The notes under the pieces: generated by a model
Told to the model about the DNA's origin: nothing
Seen by the model: the letters and a program-made list of their open reading frames with translations, nothing else
The model's database searches: none
Source: Yersinia pekkanenii
GTDB taxonomy: Bacteria > Pseudomonadota > Gammaproteobacteria > Enterobacterales > Enterobacteriaceae
NCBI RefSeq assembly: GCF_001152565.1
Contig: NZ_CQAZ01000014.1
Span: 49,512-113,511, forward strand
Direction: 5' to 3'
Length of the DNA: 64,000 bases
Part shown: piece by piece, positions 36,536 through 46,099 of the stretch
Position numbering within the stretch: the stretch's first letter is position 1
Layout: every line of letters starts with the position of its first letter
Position numbers and translations under genes: made by a program

Positions 36536-38017
36536 TTATAAATTGCCCAGATGCAACGTTTTGACTTCCATAAACTCGTCCAACCCCAGCACTGAGCCTT
36601 CACGGCCAAGACCCGATTCTTTAACACCACCGAATGGTGCCAGCTCGGTAGACACTGAACATTCATTCACACCAATCATACCGCTTTCCAGCGCATCTGA
36701 AACCCGGAATACTCGTCGCAGATCCTGCGTATAGAAATAAGCCGCCAGCCCGAATGGCGTGTTATTGGCCCGTTTAATCACTTCTTCTTCCGTTTTGAAA
36801 CGGAAACAGGCAGCCAGTGGGCCAAAGGTCTCTTCAGAGGCCACTTTCATCTGCTCGTTGGCATCAGCAATCACGGTTGGCTGGAAGAAATTGCCCCCCA
36901 GTTCATGGCGGCTGCCCCCCGCCAACAATCGACCGCCCTTCTCAAGTGCGTCTTTGACGTGATCTTCCACTTTCTCCAAGCCTGCAATATTAATCAGCGG
37001 CCCCATATTGACGTTTTTATCCATTCCATTGCCGACTTTCAGTTTTTTAACTTCTGCGGCCAAACGGCTGACAAACTCGTCATATACGCCATCTTGTATA
37101 TAGAAGCGATTGACGCACACACATACCTGCCCGGCATTGCGGAATTTACAGGCCATGGCACCGGCCACCGCCGCATTCAGATCTGCATCATCAAACACGA
37201 TATAGGGTGCATTGCCCCCCAGTTCCATTGAGACTTTCTTCATGGTGGCGGCTGCATTGCGCATCAGCGTTTTACCAACCGCTGTCGAACCGGTAAAGGA
37301 GATTTTACGCACCTCGGAACTGGCCATAATGGCATCACTGATAGCATGAGTGTCACCAGCGACCCCGTTGAGCACTCCCGCAGGCACACCGGCTTGTTCG
37401 GCCAGCGCCAGCAAGGCAAAAGCAGATAACGGCGTGTTGTTAGCCGGTTTAATCAGCCCGGTACAACCGGCAGCCAATGCTGGCCCCAATTTACGGGTAA
37501 GCATCGCCAGCGGGAAATTCCACGGCGTGATAGCGGCAACGACGCCAACAGGTTCGCGAGTCGCAAAAATACGAGCGCCCTCTTTGGCTGGCGGAATGAT
37601 TTCACCGTTAGCACGTTTGGCCTGCTCACTAAACCATTGAATAAAGCTGGCGGCATAAGCAACCTCGCCTAACGCTTCATTCAATGGTTTACCTTGCTCG
37701 GAAACCATTATCTCAGCCAATGATTGCTGATGTTCCATTATCAGCAAATACCAGCGCTGTAGAATTTCAGCCCGTTGTTTGGCTGGAGTTTTACGCCAGA
37801 CGGGAAAGGCCGCACTGGCCGCCTTTATCGCGGCTTCAGTTTCTTTTTTACCGGATTTAGCCACTTTTGCCACCAACTCGCCGGTAGCAGGATTACGCAC
37901 CTCGAAAGTGTCTGGTGCCTGATGCCATTTGCCCCCGACAAAATAGCCAATATGGTATACGCCATCGCTGTGTCGTTGCGGTTGTAATGGATTGCGTAAT
38001 AGGTTGTGTGCTGACAT
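36536..38017 (-). CDS. NAD(P)-dependent aldehyde dehydrogenase, succinate-semialdehyde type
   Basis: A 493-residue aldehyde dehydrogenase most like GabD-type enzymes. Key parts are PWNFPLAMLTRKLGPALAAG, the NAD-loop ISFTGSTAVGKTLM, the general-base Glu in MELGGNAP, the catalytic Cys in NAGQVCVCVNRF, and EETFGPLAACFRF. AGGAGGTCG precedes the ATG at 38017. It stands alone, without gabT/gabP, so the physiological aldehyde is uncertain. Confidence 0.85.
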   Translation of the reverse strand: MSAHNLLRNPLQPQRHSDGVYHIGYFVGGKWHQAPDTFEVRNPATGELVAKVAKSGKKETEAAIKAASAAFPVWRKTPAKQRAEILQRWYLLIMEHQQSLAEIMVSEQGKPLNEALGEVAYAASFIQWFSEQAKRANGEIIPPAKEGARIFATREPVGVVAAITPWNFPLAMLTRKLGPALAAGCTGLIKPANNTPLSAFALLALAEQAGVPAGVLNGVAGDTHAISDAIMASSEVRKISFTGSTAVGKTLMRNAAATMKKVSMELGGNAPYIVFDDADLNAAVAGAMACKFRNAGQVCVCVNRFYIQDGVYDEFVSRLAAEVKKLKVGNGMDKNVNMGPLINIAGLEKVEDHVKDALEKGGRLLAGGSRHELGGNFFQPTVIADANEQMKVASEETFGPLAACFRFKTEEEVIKRANNTPFGLAAYFYTQDLRRVFRVSDALESGMIGVNECSVSTELAPFGGVKESGLGREGSVLGLDEFMEVKTLHLGNL

Positions 38018-38087
38018 CTTTCGACCTCCTGAGGGAAATGATGCCCTCGTCAATGGAGGGCGAGGAAGGTTGCTTCACTATTAAGTA

Positions 38088-38213
38088 TATACCCAAAGAA
38101 CTTGGAGTTGCAGGTAGGCAGCCAGTGAGCGCGTCCCGATGAGCTGACTCAGGTCAGTGATTCGGGTAAGTGAGCGCCGCTAACAACCCTGTGGTTTCAA
38201 GGACGAAGAGTAT
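38088..38213. repeat. ERIC element next to the aaeB stop codon
   Basis: TATACCCAAAGAACTTGGAG, then TTGCAGG, at the left, GTGATTCGGGTAAGTGAGC in the centre and GTGGTTTCAAGGACGAAGAG at the right identify a diverged ERIC of about 126 bp. Its right end is 2 bp from the aaeB stop codon, so it forms the 3' end of the aae message. Confidence 0.8.
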
Positions 38214-38215
38214 CG

Positions 38216-40180
38216 CTAGATAAGCGCACTCTGATAACGATGCAACATATCAGCCAGCCGTTTTACCGGACGGATAACAGAATCAGGCGAGTGATAAGCC
38301 ACTAATTTCTGCTGATATTGATCCAACTCCTGTAATAACCGGGCAAAGTAATAGCGCCGCTTCTGATCGTTCTTCGCATTAATAACCCGATCGGCGGTAT
38401 AGCGAATTTGCTTATGGAAAGCACTCAATTCAGCATTAACCGGGATCTCCGTGTTATTGAGCCGCTGCTGGGCGATGATCAATGTCAACGCCAGGCGATA
38501 TTTATCGATATCACCGGGGAACATCATCAATAACTGATTCAATTGCTGATATAACGCCGGTAAATGGTTTTCGCTGCGCCTGGCTTTGTTAGTGGTCAGC
38601 GCTGATACCGCACTGTAAACAAAGCGGTTTAATAAGGTTCTGCCGGTTCTGTCCTTGGCATTATCGCGGATCAACATCAAAACGATCAAGGACACGAAGC
38701 AACCAACAATCTGGCCCAGTGCACCGTCGAGAAACATACTGACGTTAAATTCCATCGGGTTACTCAGCACCATAATATTGATGGTACTGGCCAGTGTCCC
38801 CAGCGAACCCAGACGCCGCTTTTGTACTTCGATACCAATAATAAATGCCAATAATCCCAGACTGATACACAGCAGCAGCATACTTTGCTGAGTGGCAGGG
38901 ATGATAAACATAAAGTAGAGCGCACCGATGGGCAGCGCCATAATCACCCCAAGTAAAAAGTCGATCGCCACCATGCGAGGGTTGGGGGTACGCATTGCCA
39001 GTGAAGTCACTACCGCAATCATTACCATACAGCCCGCACCTGAAGTCCAGCCGGTCCATAACCAAAACAGGCCACCGATAGCCGTAGCAACACCGGTACG
39101 CAAGCCATTGATCATCGCATGATGGCCTTCGGCTGAAACATGCCTGACGGGCATATCACCGCCCAGAATACCCTCTTCCACCCGGCTGATACTGCTGTTG
39201 GTGTGGATCCCTTTTGACAGTAATAAATAGCGAGTCGCTGCCCCCACCCAACTACTGATGGTTAGGGGAACCCCCTCGCTATGGCTGGCACCAATGAACT
39301 GACGCAGCTTTTTCATCTGCTGATGAATTTCAACTGGGGTATCTGCCGGTTCACTCAGCATCGCTTTCAACTTGGCAGTGAGTAAATCGGGGTGATTGGT
39401 CAAGACCAGATAGGTTTCACATGCCTGAGTGATCAGCGCCAGTGACTCGGTATGCAATACCTGCAAGCGACGATCACAACGCTGCCAGCGGGAAGATTCC
39501 ATCATCAGATAGCTGCGCATCCCATTCAATGCGGTGGTGTTTTTAACCAGATCATTCCAGGCGCGATCGATATCGGTTTTTTCCGCTGGGCGAATACACA
39601 GTTGCAATAGCCTGTATTGATCAACCAGCACTTTATCGACCAGGCGATCAATATCCTGTTTGATCGATCGCGGGGAGAACAGCAGATCTGCCATCACCGC
39701 GCAGACGATCCCCAACACAATCTCGCTACAGCGTTCAACAGCAAACTGCGGCGTCAGTAATGGCGTTTCGCCGGTAGTGACAATGATAATCAGCGCAGTG
39801 TAACCTGCCAGACCAAAGGCGTAAGAATTTTCGACCCGAACTAATGATGAAATCCAGGTACACACCCCAGCCCACAGGCAACAAAGCATCAGCGTTAATA
39901 CCGGCGCTCTGATAGTCAGAACAATAATGACCAAGCCACCAATACAGCCGATAAATGTTCCGATAATGCGCAACCAGCCACGGTGGCGAATAGCACCCGA
40001 GAAAGGCTCACCACCGGCAGCAAAAGCCGGGCCTGCGGCCACTATCGCCGCCGTCAATACCGACCAGCGCGGGGTTTCCAATTGCAAATGAAAGCCGAGA
40101 AACAGCGCCGCCACAATGGCAAAACTCAGCTTAAAGGCGAAGCGCAGGCGGATAAAGGTCGGGCTGGTCATCTTAGCCAA
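38216..40180 (-). CDS. aaeB: p-Hydroxybenzoic acid efflux pump membrane subunit
   Basis: A 654-residue inner-membrane protein of the aromatic acid exporter family (FUSC-like). Two membrane blocks with about five segments each (residues 10-160 and 350-500) flank cytoplasmic regions. It works with AaeA to expel aromatic carboxylic acids and relieve metabolic stress. It overlaps aaeA by 8 nt. Length equals that of E. coli AaeB. Confidence 0.95.
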   Translation of the reverse strand: MAKMTSPTFIRLRFAFKLSFAIVAALFLGFHLQLETPRWSVLTAAIVAAGPAFAAGGEPFSGAIRHRGWLRIIGTFIGCIGGLVIIVLTIRAPVLTLMLCCLWAGVCTWISSLVRVENSYAFGLAGYTALIIIVTTGETPLLTPQFAVERCSEIVLGIVCAVMADLLFSPRSIKQDIDRLVDKVLVDQYRLLQLCIRPAEKTDIDRAWNDLVKNTTALNGMRSYLMMESSRWQRCDRRLQVLHTESLALITQACETYLVLTNHPDLLTAKLKAMLSEPADTPVEIHQQMKKLRQFIGASHSEGVPLTISSWVGAATRYLLLSKGIHTNSSISRVEEGILGGDMPVRHVSAEGHHAMINGLRTGVATAIGGLFWLWTGWTSGAGCMVMIAVVTSLAMRTPNPRMVAIDFLLGVIMALPIGALYFMFIIPATQQSMLLLCISLGLLAFIIGIEVQKRRLGSLGTLASTINIMVLSNPMEFNVSMFLDGALGQIVGCFVSLIVLMLIRDNAKDRTGRTLLNRFVYSAVSALTTNKARRSENHLPALYQQLNQLLMMFPGDIDKYRLALTLIIAQQRLNNTEIPVNAELSAFHKQIRYTADRVINAKNDQKRRYYFARLLQELDQYQQKLVAYHSPDSVIRPVKRLADMLHRYQSALI

Positions 40181-41108
40181 ACTCGCGTAGGCGATGCATC
40201 AGCTTAACCATCGGCGATGCCTGATTTGGGTCGCGATCGGTGGCACCCGTGATAACCACAGTGGCAGTGGTACCTGCCGGATAGGGATGTTGCTGATCGT
40301 CACTATCCAAGCGAATCTTCACCGGTACCCGTTGCGCCAAGCGTACCCATTCCAGATTGTTATCAATCGTCGCCAGCCCTTTGCTATCTGCACTGCTGCT
40401 GCTGTTGGTCACGCCCGCAGAGATGCTGTCGACGGTGCCATGCAGAATACGGTTGCTACCTAACGGGGTAATTTCCGCCCGGTACCCCGGTTTAACACCT
40501 TCCAATTTGGTTTCTTCCAGATAGGCCAATATATAGAAAGTGTCTTTTTTCACTAATGCGACAGCAGTAGCCCCTCGATTAATAAACTCCCCAGCATGGA
40601 CATTCAGGTTGGTAATCCAACCTTCAGCCGGTGCTCGTACTGTGGTTCGTTCTAGATCAAGTTTAGCCAAATCACGTACTGCAATGGCTTTTGCCAACTG
40701 ATGTCTCACGGTTTGCAATACGTTGTTGGCCTGGTCAATTTCTTCTTGTGACATGGCCTGGATCCCCAAACGTTGCCGTCTACCAGACTCCCGTTGTTTC
40801 TCGGCGGCCAGTGTTTGGTAATAAGCCACATCGGCCTCGGCTTCAGCCAATGCCTGTTGGTAACGCGGTTGATCAATCACAAATAAGATCTGGCCTTTCT
40901 GCACCAGTTGGTTGTCTTTAACCGGGACATCAGTGATCAGGCCACTGACATCGGGTGCAATAGCGACCACATCAGCGGTAAATTTGGCATCACGGGTCCA
41001 TGGCGATTCGGTATAAAAGGCCCATACCTTAAAAATAGCGATAACAGCCAGTAAAACCACCAATAAGGTGATGCCGATGCGGATTATTTTTAATACAAAA
41101 GTACTCAC
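40173..41108 (-). CDS. aaeA: p-Hydroxybenzoic acid efflux pump adaptor subunit
   Basis: Membrane-fusion protein of 311 residues. It has an N-terminal anchor ([19 protein letters not shown]), a lipoyl/biotinyl half-motif ([20 protein letters not shown]), a helical hairpin with many Ala/Gln/Glu residues, and beta-barrel parts ([20 protein letters not shown]). It links AaeB to the outer part of the envelope. It overlaps aaeB and lies 7 bp after aaeX. Confidence 0.95.
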   Translation of the reverse strand: MSTFVLKIIRIGITLLVVLLAVIAIFKVWAFYTESPWTRDAKFTADVVAIAPDVSGLITDVPVKDNQLVQKGQILFVIDQPRYQQALAEAEADVAYYQTLAAEKQRESGRRQRLGIQAMSQEEIDQANNVLQTVRHQLAKAIAVRDLAKLDLERTTVRAPAEGWITNLNVHAGEFINRGATAVALVKKDTFYILAYLEETKLEGVKPGYRAEITPLGSNRILHGTVDSISAGVTNSSSSADSKGLATIDNNLEWVRLAQRVPVKIRLDSDDQQHPYPAGTTATVVITGATDRDPNQASPMVKLMHRLREFG

Positions 41109-41115
41109 GGCGACC

Positions 41116-41319
41116 TCAGGAAGAAAGACGGGAAATCAAGTAAAAAAGGCAGCAATACAGCGCAGTATTAAAGAGTGCCGGATGCCAGACAAACTCATAA
41201 ATACCGGTAGGTTGCAGCACACGACGCAAGACAAAGAAAAGTGCCAGCGAGAGAAGCAGCTCAAGAAATATCGGCGGAAAAGATAGGCCGAAAATAACCA
41301 TCACCGGAAGCAAACTCAT
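41116..41319 (-). CDS. aaeX: Small membrane protein AaeX
   Basis: A 67-residue protein with two hydrophobic segments ([34 protein letters not shown]). It is the first gene of aaeXAB. Its exact role is unknown in E. coli. Confidence 0.93.
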   Translation of the reverse strand: MSLLPVMVIFGLSFPPIFLELLLSLALFFVLRRVLQPTGIYEFVWHPALFNTALYCCLFYLISRLSS

Positions 41320-41666
41320 TCTTTAAACCCTTTCTATTATTAGGTCCCGGCAGATAGACCTGAGTAAATAATAAGACATTATGATGAAACACGCCCAACC
41401 ACAGCTAAAAGCACCCGACATCGCGCCATCTTATAAGGTAAACTTAATTAACTGCAACTTGGACGAGGTGAAACAACACTGCGGCTACGTGACTTTCAAA
41501 CTTCGACTATCCTCCCGACAACAGTATATTAGCCTGCTTATTATCAACTTATCTACAAGGTGTAATCTAAATCACTTTTAAGCCAGAGTTAACAATCGAT
41601 GCAATGCCAACAATCAATGCAATGCCAACAATAGACGCAAAGTACACAAACCACCCAGGGTGAACC
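41320..41666. promoter_or_regulatory. Divergent aaeX-aaeR regulatory region with dyad and tandem repeat
   Basis: A dyad at about 41335-41374 (TATTATTAGGTC..GACCT..AATAATA) close to aaeX is a candidate AaeR binding site. Just before aaeR, three 18-bp units lie in tandem at 41591-41644; the first two differ by one base (AACAATCGATGCAATGCC / AACAATCAATGCAATGCC) and the third is diverged. No gene was recognised in the 347 bp. Confidence 0.6.
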
Positions 41667-42578
41667 ATGGAAAGACTAAAACGGATGTCAGTATTTGCCA
41701 AAGTGGTTGAGTGCGGATCTTTTACGGGGGCCGCACAGCAGTTGGAAATGAGTGTCTCCTCAATCAGCCAAACCGTATCAAAACTGGAAACAGAGCTAAA
41801 TGTTAAGCTGCTTAACCGCAGTACTCGCCGTATTGGCCTGACAGAAGTGGGGCGGATTTATTATCAGGGCTGCCGGCGCATGCTCCAGGAAGTACAAGAA
41901 GTTCATGAGCAACTGTATGCCTTTAACAACACGCCGACCGGCACACTGCGCATCGGCTGCTCATCCACGATGGCACAAAATGTACTGGCAACAATGACGG
42001 CAGAGATGCTGAAAGAGTACCCCGGGTTGTCCGTTAATTTAGTCACCGGCATTCCGGCACCGGATCTGATTACCGATGGTTTGGACGTGGTAATTCGTGT
42101 CGGGGCTTTACAAGATTCAGGACTGTTTTCCCGCCGCCTCGGTTCAATGCCGATGGTCGTCTGTGCGGCCAAAAGCTATTTATCGCAGCACGGCACACCG
42201 GAAAAACCCAGTGATATGACCAACTTTTCTTGGCTGGAATACAGCGTACGGCCAGACAGCAACTTTGAGTTAATCGCACCAGAGGGCATTACTACGCAGA
42301 TATCGCCCCAGGGGCGCTTTGTCACCAATGACTCGCAAACCATGATCCGTTGGCTCAAAGCAGGCGCAGGCATCGCCTATGCACCATTAATGTGGGTAAT
42401 AGAAGAAATTAAACGTGGTGAGGTAGAAGTTCTTTTCAAAAAATATCATTCTGACCCGCGTCCGGTATATGCGTTATATACCGAGAAAGACAAAATGCCG
42501 CTCAAAGTTCAAGTCTGTATCGATTATTTAACTGAGTATTTTAAACGAGTTACCGAAGTCTATCAGGGCTACCGATAG
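41667..42578 (+). CDS. aaeR: LysR-family activator of aaeXAB
   Basis: A 303-residue LysR-type regulator. The N-terminal helix-turn-helix reads FAKVVECGSFTGAAQQLEMS; the effector domain follows from about residue 90. It diverges from aaeX, the normal position of aaeR, and responds to aromatic carboxylic acids in relatives. Length is typical and the frame is intact. Confidence 0.93.
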   Translation: MERLKRMSVFAKVVECGSFTGAAQQLEMSVSSISQTVSKLETELNVKLLNRSTRRIGLTEVGRIYYQGCRRMLQEVQEVHEQLYAFNNTPTGTLRIGCSSTMAQNVLATMTAEMLKEYPGLSVNLVTGIPAPDLITDGLDVVIRVGALQDSGLFSRRLGSMPMVVCAAKSYLSQHGTPEKPSDMTNFSWLEYSVRPDSNFELIAPEGITTQISPQGRFVTNDSQTMIRWLKAGAGIAYAPLMWVIEEIKRGEVEVLFKKYHSDPRPVYALYTEKDKMPLKVQVCIDYLTEYFKRVTEVYQGYR

Positions 42579-42710
42579 CACCTGTTTAGAGAGGTTATCA
42601 ATATAATCATTAATGAGGACACGGGCATTAATCCTATAGTAAGTAAGAAATATCCTATTAATAAAAACCCCATCAATTGTTGAATTATAAATACATGTTT
42701 TTTATCCTAC

Positions 42711-42788
42711 AACTTGACCTAAAACATCGTAATCGTTCCAATTTATGGAATAGCCTGTGATATATATAATCATATATATTACAGGCTA
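42711..42788 (+). promoter_or_regulatory. Conserved element and 38-bp palindrome before the broken LysR gene
   Basis: 42711-42753 shares about 32 of 43 bases with 50985-51027 upstream of the second TcA gene (common core TCGTTCCAAT). It contains the dyad TTCCA-N5-TGGAA. Right after it, 42751-42788 is a near-perfect inverted repeat: arms TAGCCTGTGATATATATAA and TCATATATATTACAGGCTA agree at 17 of 19 positions. Both are candidate binding sites for a Tc-locus LysR protein. Confidence 0.6.
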
Positions 42789-42823
42789 CATATCGCGCAT
42801 TTAATCTCAACCAAGTGGTGCAT

Positions 42824-43690
42824 ATGTTTATATCAAAAAATTTGCTGGTATTTATTGCTACGGTTCAGGAAGGTTCGCTAACTAATGCGGCCGCAAAATT
42901 ATTCTCAACTGCTCCGCCGATGAGCAGGAGTATAAAAATATTAGAGGATGAACTGGGTTTCAAATTATTTGCTCGCACGACCACAGGGTTAAAACTAACA
43001 GATCGTGGCAAAGAATTTTATAAGGACATTTACCCATCTTTTATGTGTTTAACCGAACTAAGCACCAACTATAAGAAAGAAAAAAGCGGCACAATTAATA
43101 TTGGCACACATCAATTGAAATCGGAGTACGCAGGTTTTCTGTGTGACTATTTTTTAGATTCCGGTAATTGTAACATCGAGTTAAAATAGAATGTTTTAGA
43201 TTTAAATCAGTCAGATATAATATTAAGCACCAAGAAAATTAAAGACTGTAATTTTGATGTGGAATTAACGGCAAATTGTCGGGCTATTTTACTATATGCT
43301 TCATATATAAACGAATTAAAAAATACATCAGAGTACTTAAAGCAACTGCCATTACTGCAAAGTACCATATTTTCCTCTTCATGTTATTTTAAAAATTTTT
43401 TAAATCACATGAAAGAACAAGGTTATAGAGGAAACATATTACACATTGATGACCCAAGAATCAGACATGATTTAATAAAAAAAGGAGCGGGGATATCCCT
43501 GACTACAGAGGGATTGAACGCCAGAAAAAAACGTTACAACTCATCCAGCATAAGTTGCGATATAAATGTAAATTTTGACATCAATTATTACATTTATTTT
43601 AAAAGTGCCGTCATCAGTAAAGAGTTTTTCATTAAGCATGTGAAAGAGAACTCGTCATTGATATGGCGAGAGGTAACAAGCCGTCACTAG
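42824..43690 (+). pseudogene. LysR-family regulator interrupted by one in-frame amber codon (TcaR-like)
   Basis: The frame reads an intact LysR helix-turn-helix (LVFIATVQEGSLTNAAAKLF, then SRSIKILEDELG). It meets TAG at 43187-43189 and continues open in the same frame to 43690, ending ENSSLIWREVTSRH. Without the amber codon the product would have 288 residues, a normal LysR length. No frameshift is needed. GTG codons at 42815/42818 are alternative starts. Its position just before tcaA fits the regulator found at other Yersinia tc loci. The coding sequence is AT-rich. It could be a recent null allele, an amber-suppressed gene or a sequencing error. Confidence 0.85.
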
Positions 43691-43769
43691 TTTAATTTAA
43701 CGCCCCAATAGAGACCTCAAACACGGCTGTATTGAGTTCTTTCATTCCCTAAAGATATAGAGGTAAGTT

Positions 43770-46058
43770 ATGTCAGATAAAATAAACAATACCACTTCAA
43801 TTAACGTGAAAAAAAATCATGCGGAGCAACGTGCGCAGCAATTGCGTAATGATCCGGTTGTCAATAGGATATCTAAACTAGGAGTAAACAGCATTCCAGA
43901 AAGATCATCTGAATATGTAAATACGACATCAATCCAATCCATGTTTTCTCCTGCACGTTATTTGTGCGAATTATATAATGTCGCCAAAGAGTTACACCAG
44001 GAAAGTGCACCACTGCATATTGATAACCGCCGTCCAGATCTGAAAGATTTGTTATTGAACCAAACGAATATGGAACAAGAAGTCTCCACCCTGGATATTT
44101 TGCTGGAAACATTGAAGAAAGGGGTCAAGTTACCAGAGTGGTCGGTTCCGACGGCCACATCTGTCGACGATTCATTCACCCTGCCTTATGACGATAATCT
44201 CACTATCATTAATGCAGTGCTAGAGAGCAAAGCAACCAGTTTGCGTAATATTGCTGCTGTGCTGGCTGATAGCCCTGATATGCAGGCCGTGGGACTGACC
44301 CCAGCGTTGGTACAAGAACAATTGGGATTAAACCCAGCCAGTTATGAACTGGTGAAAACCGAGCTGGCACAAGAGGCCAGCCGTCAACGTTTGGCTCATG
44401 CGACTAAACTCACGGTTGAACAGCTCAATACGTTAGTTTCCAGTATTAAAGGTCGCGGTGTAAACGAAGAACAAATTCTGGCAGTACTATCTGAGTATGT
44501 ACGGCTTAATCGACAATATGGTCTGTCTGCTGATAAGTTTACCATCATGGTCGGCAAACAAGAGGCTACTGCGGGTGATCAGAAAGAGCCTCGCATGGAG
44601 ACTATCTCATCTCTATTTGGCCTGAGTACCGCACAAGCGGAAATGTTGCTCACCTTATGCGGAAAACCTGGAGCCTTGCAGGGTATTGCTCAAGGGAATG
44701 CACCGCATGTTCTGACTATCATCAGCCTGTTTGAAAATATCCTGCAATGGATGAGCGAGCAGAAACTGGATCTGACCACATTACAGGCCATGCTCACTGA
44801 CAAATACAGTGTAACCGCTACACCGGAGCTGTTTAATTTCCTGTCCAATATCTATCACTCAATGGATAAGCAAGCAGCTCCCGAGTTATTAACCCAAAAT
44901 CTGTGCCGCAGTCTGGCTGCAGGTTTCCATTTGAAAACAGAAGTGGTTGCTGGTTTGGTCAGTTGGCTGGAAAGTAATGATAGTAAATTTACTGCCCAAA
45001 AATTCAATCATGCGGTTATTGAGGTCTTTAGCAATAACCCAACACTAGAAAAGCTAGAACATCATCCGCAGCTAGTCAGCCAATGCCAAAAACTCAGTCA
45101 GTACGTACTGATTGTTAAATGGGCAAAACTGACTCAACAGGATATTGAATTATTACTGCAACCGAAGTCGATCGATGGCAGTGATAAACTATTGTACCCG
45201 AGTTTGTCATTATTACGCTTGTTGACTGAGTTTAAAGCCTGGCAACAGCAGGTAACAGTGCCGGTATCTGAGGCATTGCGTTACTTCTCATTATTCAGCT
45301 CTCACACTGATGTGGATAAGTTGGAAGAAGAAAAGAAAGAGTTACAAAAGCAATTAGCTGAAGAAAATAACAAACTTAAACCTATCGATGATCAACGGAA
45401 AGAAATATCAAATAATATTGAATCATCAAATAAATCATTACATGACTTGAATGTAGAAATAAAAAATATAGAGTCATCCATCTCAGAAAAAAAAGATTTA
45501 ATTAAAAAAATAAACATCTTAACTAGTGATGAAGTTAATGATCTCTTCGGAACCGGTGCTTTTGGTAATAATGAAGTGAACAAGAGAAAAAAAGAAGAAC
45601 ACCTAAAAGAATATAATATTTTAACATCAGACCTGGAGGTTAAAAACAAGAAAAAACAGAGTGAAACATTCAGAATACAACTGTTAAATGACTCCTTGCA
45701 TTTAATTAACTCCGATAAAACTCTGGAAGACAAAAAGATAGAATCATTTAGAGAAAAAATAAATAATAACAATAAAATAATTAACGAAATTCTTTCTTCA
45801 GAAGACAGGATGCTTGTTATTATTCACGGCTGGGATAATAACCAAATGGACGAGATGATTAAAACCGTCTTAAATGACCAATATCCAGTGAATTTTATGG
45901 CTGTCAACAAACTTTGTAAACATATCAATATGGCTAATAAACTTAAGGTAGTCACCAAAGATTTAGTTAATTTAAAATCTTTAGTATTAGAAGATAGTCT
46001 AAAGGACTCAAAAACAGTTATTGAAAATATAGCCAAAAGTTTAGCTTCTGGTTTTTAA
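43770..46058 (+). CDS. tcaA: Tc toxin subunit TcaA (first TcA copy) with coiled-coil insertion
   Basis: A 762-residue N-terminal part of a split TcA pore-forming subunit. The family motif FSPARYLCELYN..HIDNRRPDLKDLLLNQ lies at residues 50-95 (VRP1-like). Residues about 513-680 are different: strongly charged, Lys/Glu/Asn/Ile-rich heptad-like sequence (LEEEKKELQKQLAEENNKL and following) with AT-rich codons, absent from the single-chain copy at 51378. After it the family-like text HGWDNNQMDEMIKTVL resumes. ATAGAGGTAAG precedes the ATG. It is followed 41 bp later by tcaB. It probably forms a TcA subunit with TcaB, if that truncated protein still folds. Confidence 0.88.
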   Translation: MSDKINNTTSINVKKNHAEQRAQQLRNDPVVNRISKLGVNSIPERSSEYVNTTSIQSMFSPARYLCELYNVAKELHQESAPLHIDNRRPDLKDLLLNQTNMEQEVSTLDILLETLKKGVKLPEWSVPTATSVDDSFTLPYDDNLTIINAVLESKATSLRNIAAVLADSPDMQAVGLTPALVQEQLGLNPASYELVKTELAQEASRQRLAHATKLTVEQLNTLVSSIKGRGVNEEQILAVLSEYVRLNRQYGLSADKFTIMVGKQEATAGDQKEPRMETISSLFGLSTAQAEMLLTLCGKPGALQGIAQGNAPHVLTIISLFENILQWMSEQKLDLTTLQAMLTDKYSVTATPELFNFLSNIYHSMDKQAAPELLTQNLCRSLAAGFHLKTEVVAGLVSWLESNDSKFTAQKFNHAVIEVFSNNPTLEKLEHHPQLVSQCQKLSQYVLIVKWAKLTQQDIELLLQPKSIDGSDKLLYPSLSLLRLLTEFKAWQQQVTVPVSEALRYFSLFSSHTDVDKLEEEKKELQKQLAEENNKLKPIDDQRKEISNNIESSNKSLHDLNVEIKNIESSISEKKDLIKKINILTSDEVNDLFGTGAFGNNEVNKRKKEEHLKEYNILTSDLEVKNKKKQSETFRIQLLNDSLHLINSDKTLEDKKIESFREKINNNNKIINEILSSEDRMLVIIHGWDNNQMDEMIKTVLNDQYPVNFMAVNKLCKHINMANKLKVVTKDLVNLKSLVLEDSLKDSKTVIENIAKSLASGF

Positions 46059-46099
46059 TACCTTAATTTAAATCTATAAACTTTACAGGATATAATATT

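Noticed and set aside
41381..41581. Open frame of 66 codons in the aaeX-aaeR gap
   Set aside because: No ribosome binding site and it overlaps the probable divergent promoters.
42815..43690. Two separate small LysR-like genes
   Set aside because: Both open frames share one reading frame and are divided only by TAG, so one interrupted gene is the simpler reading.
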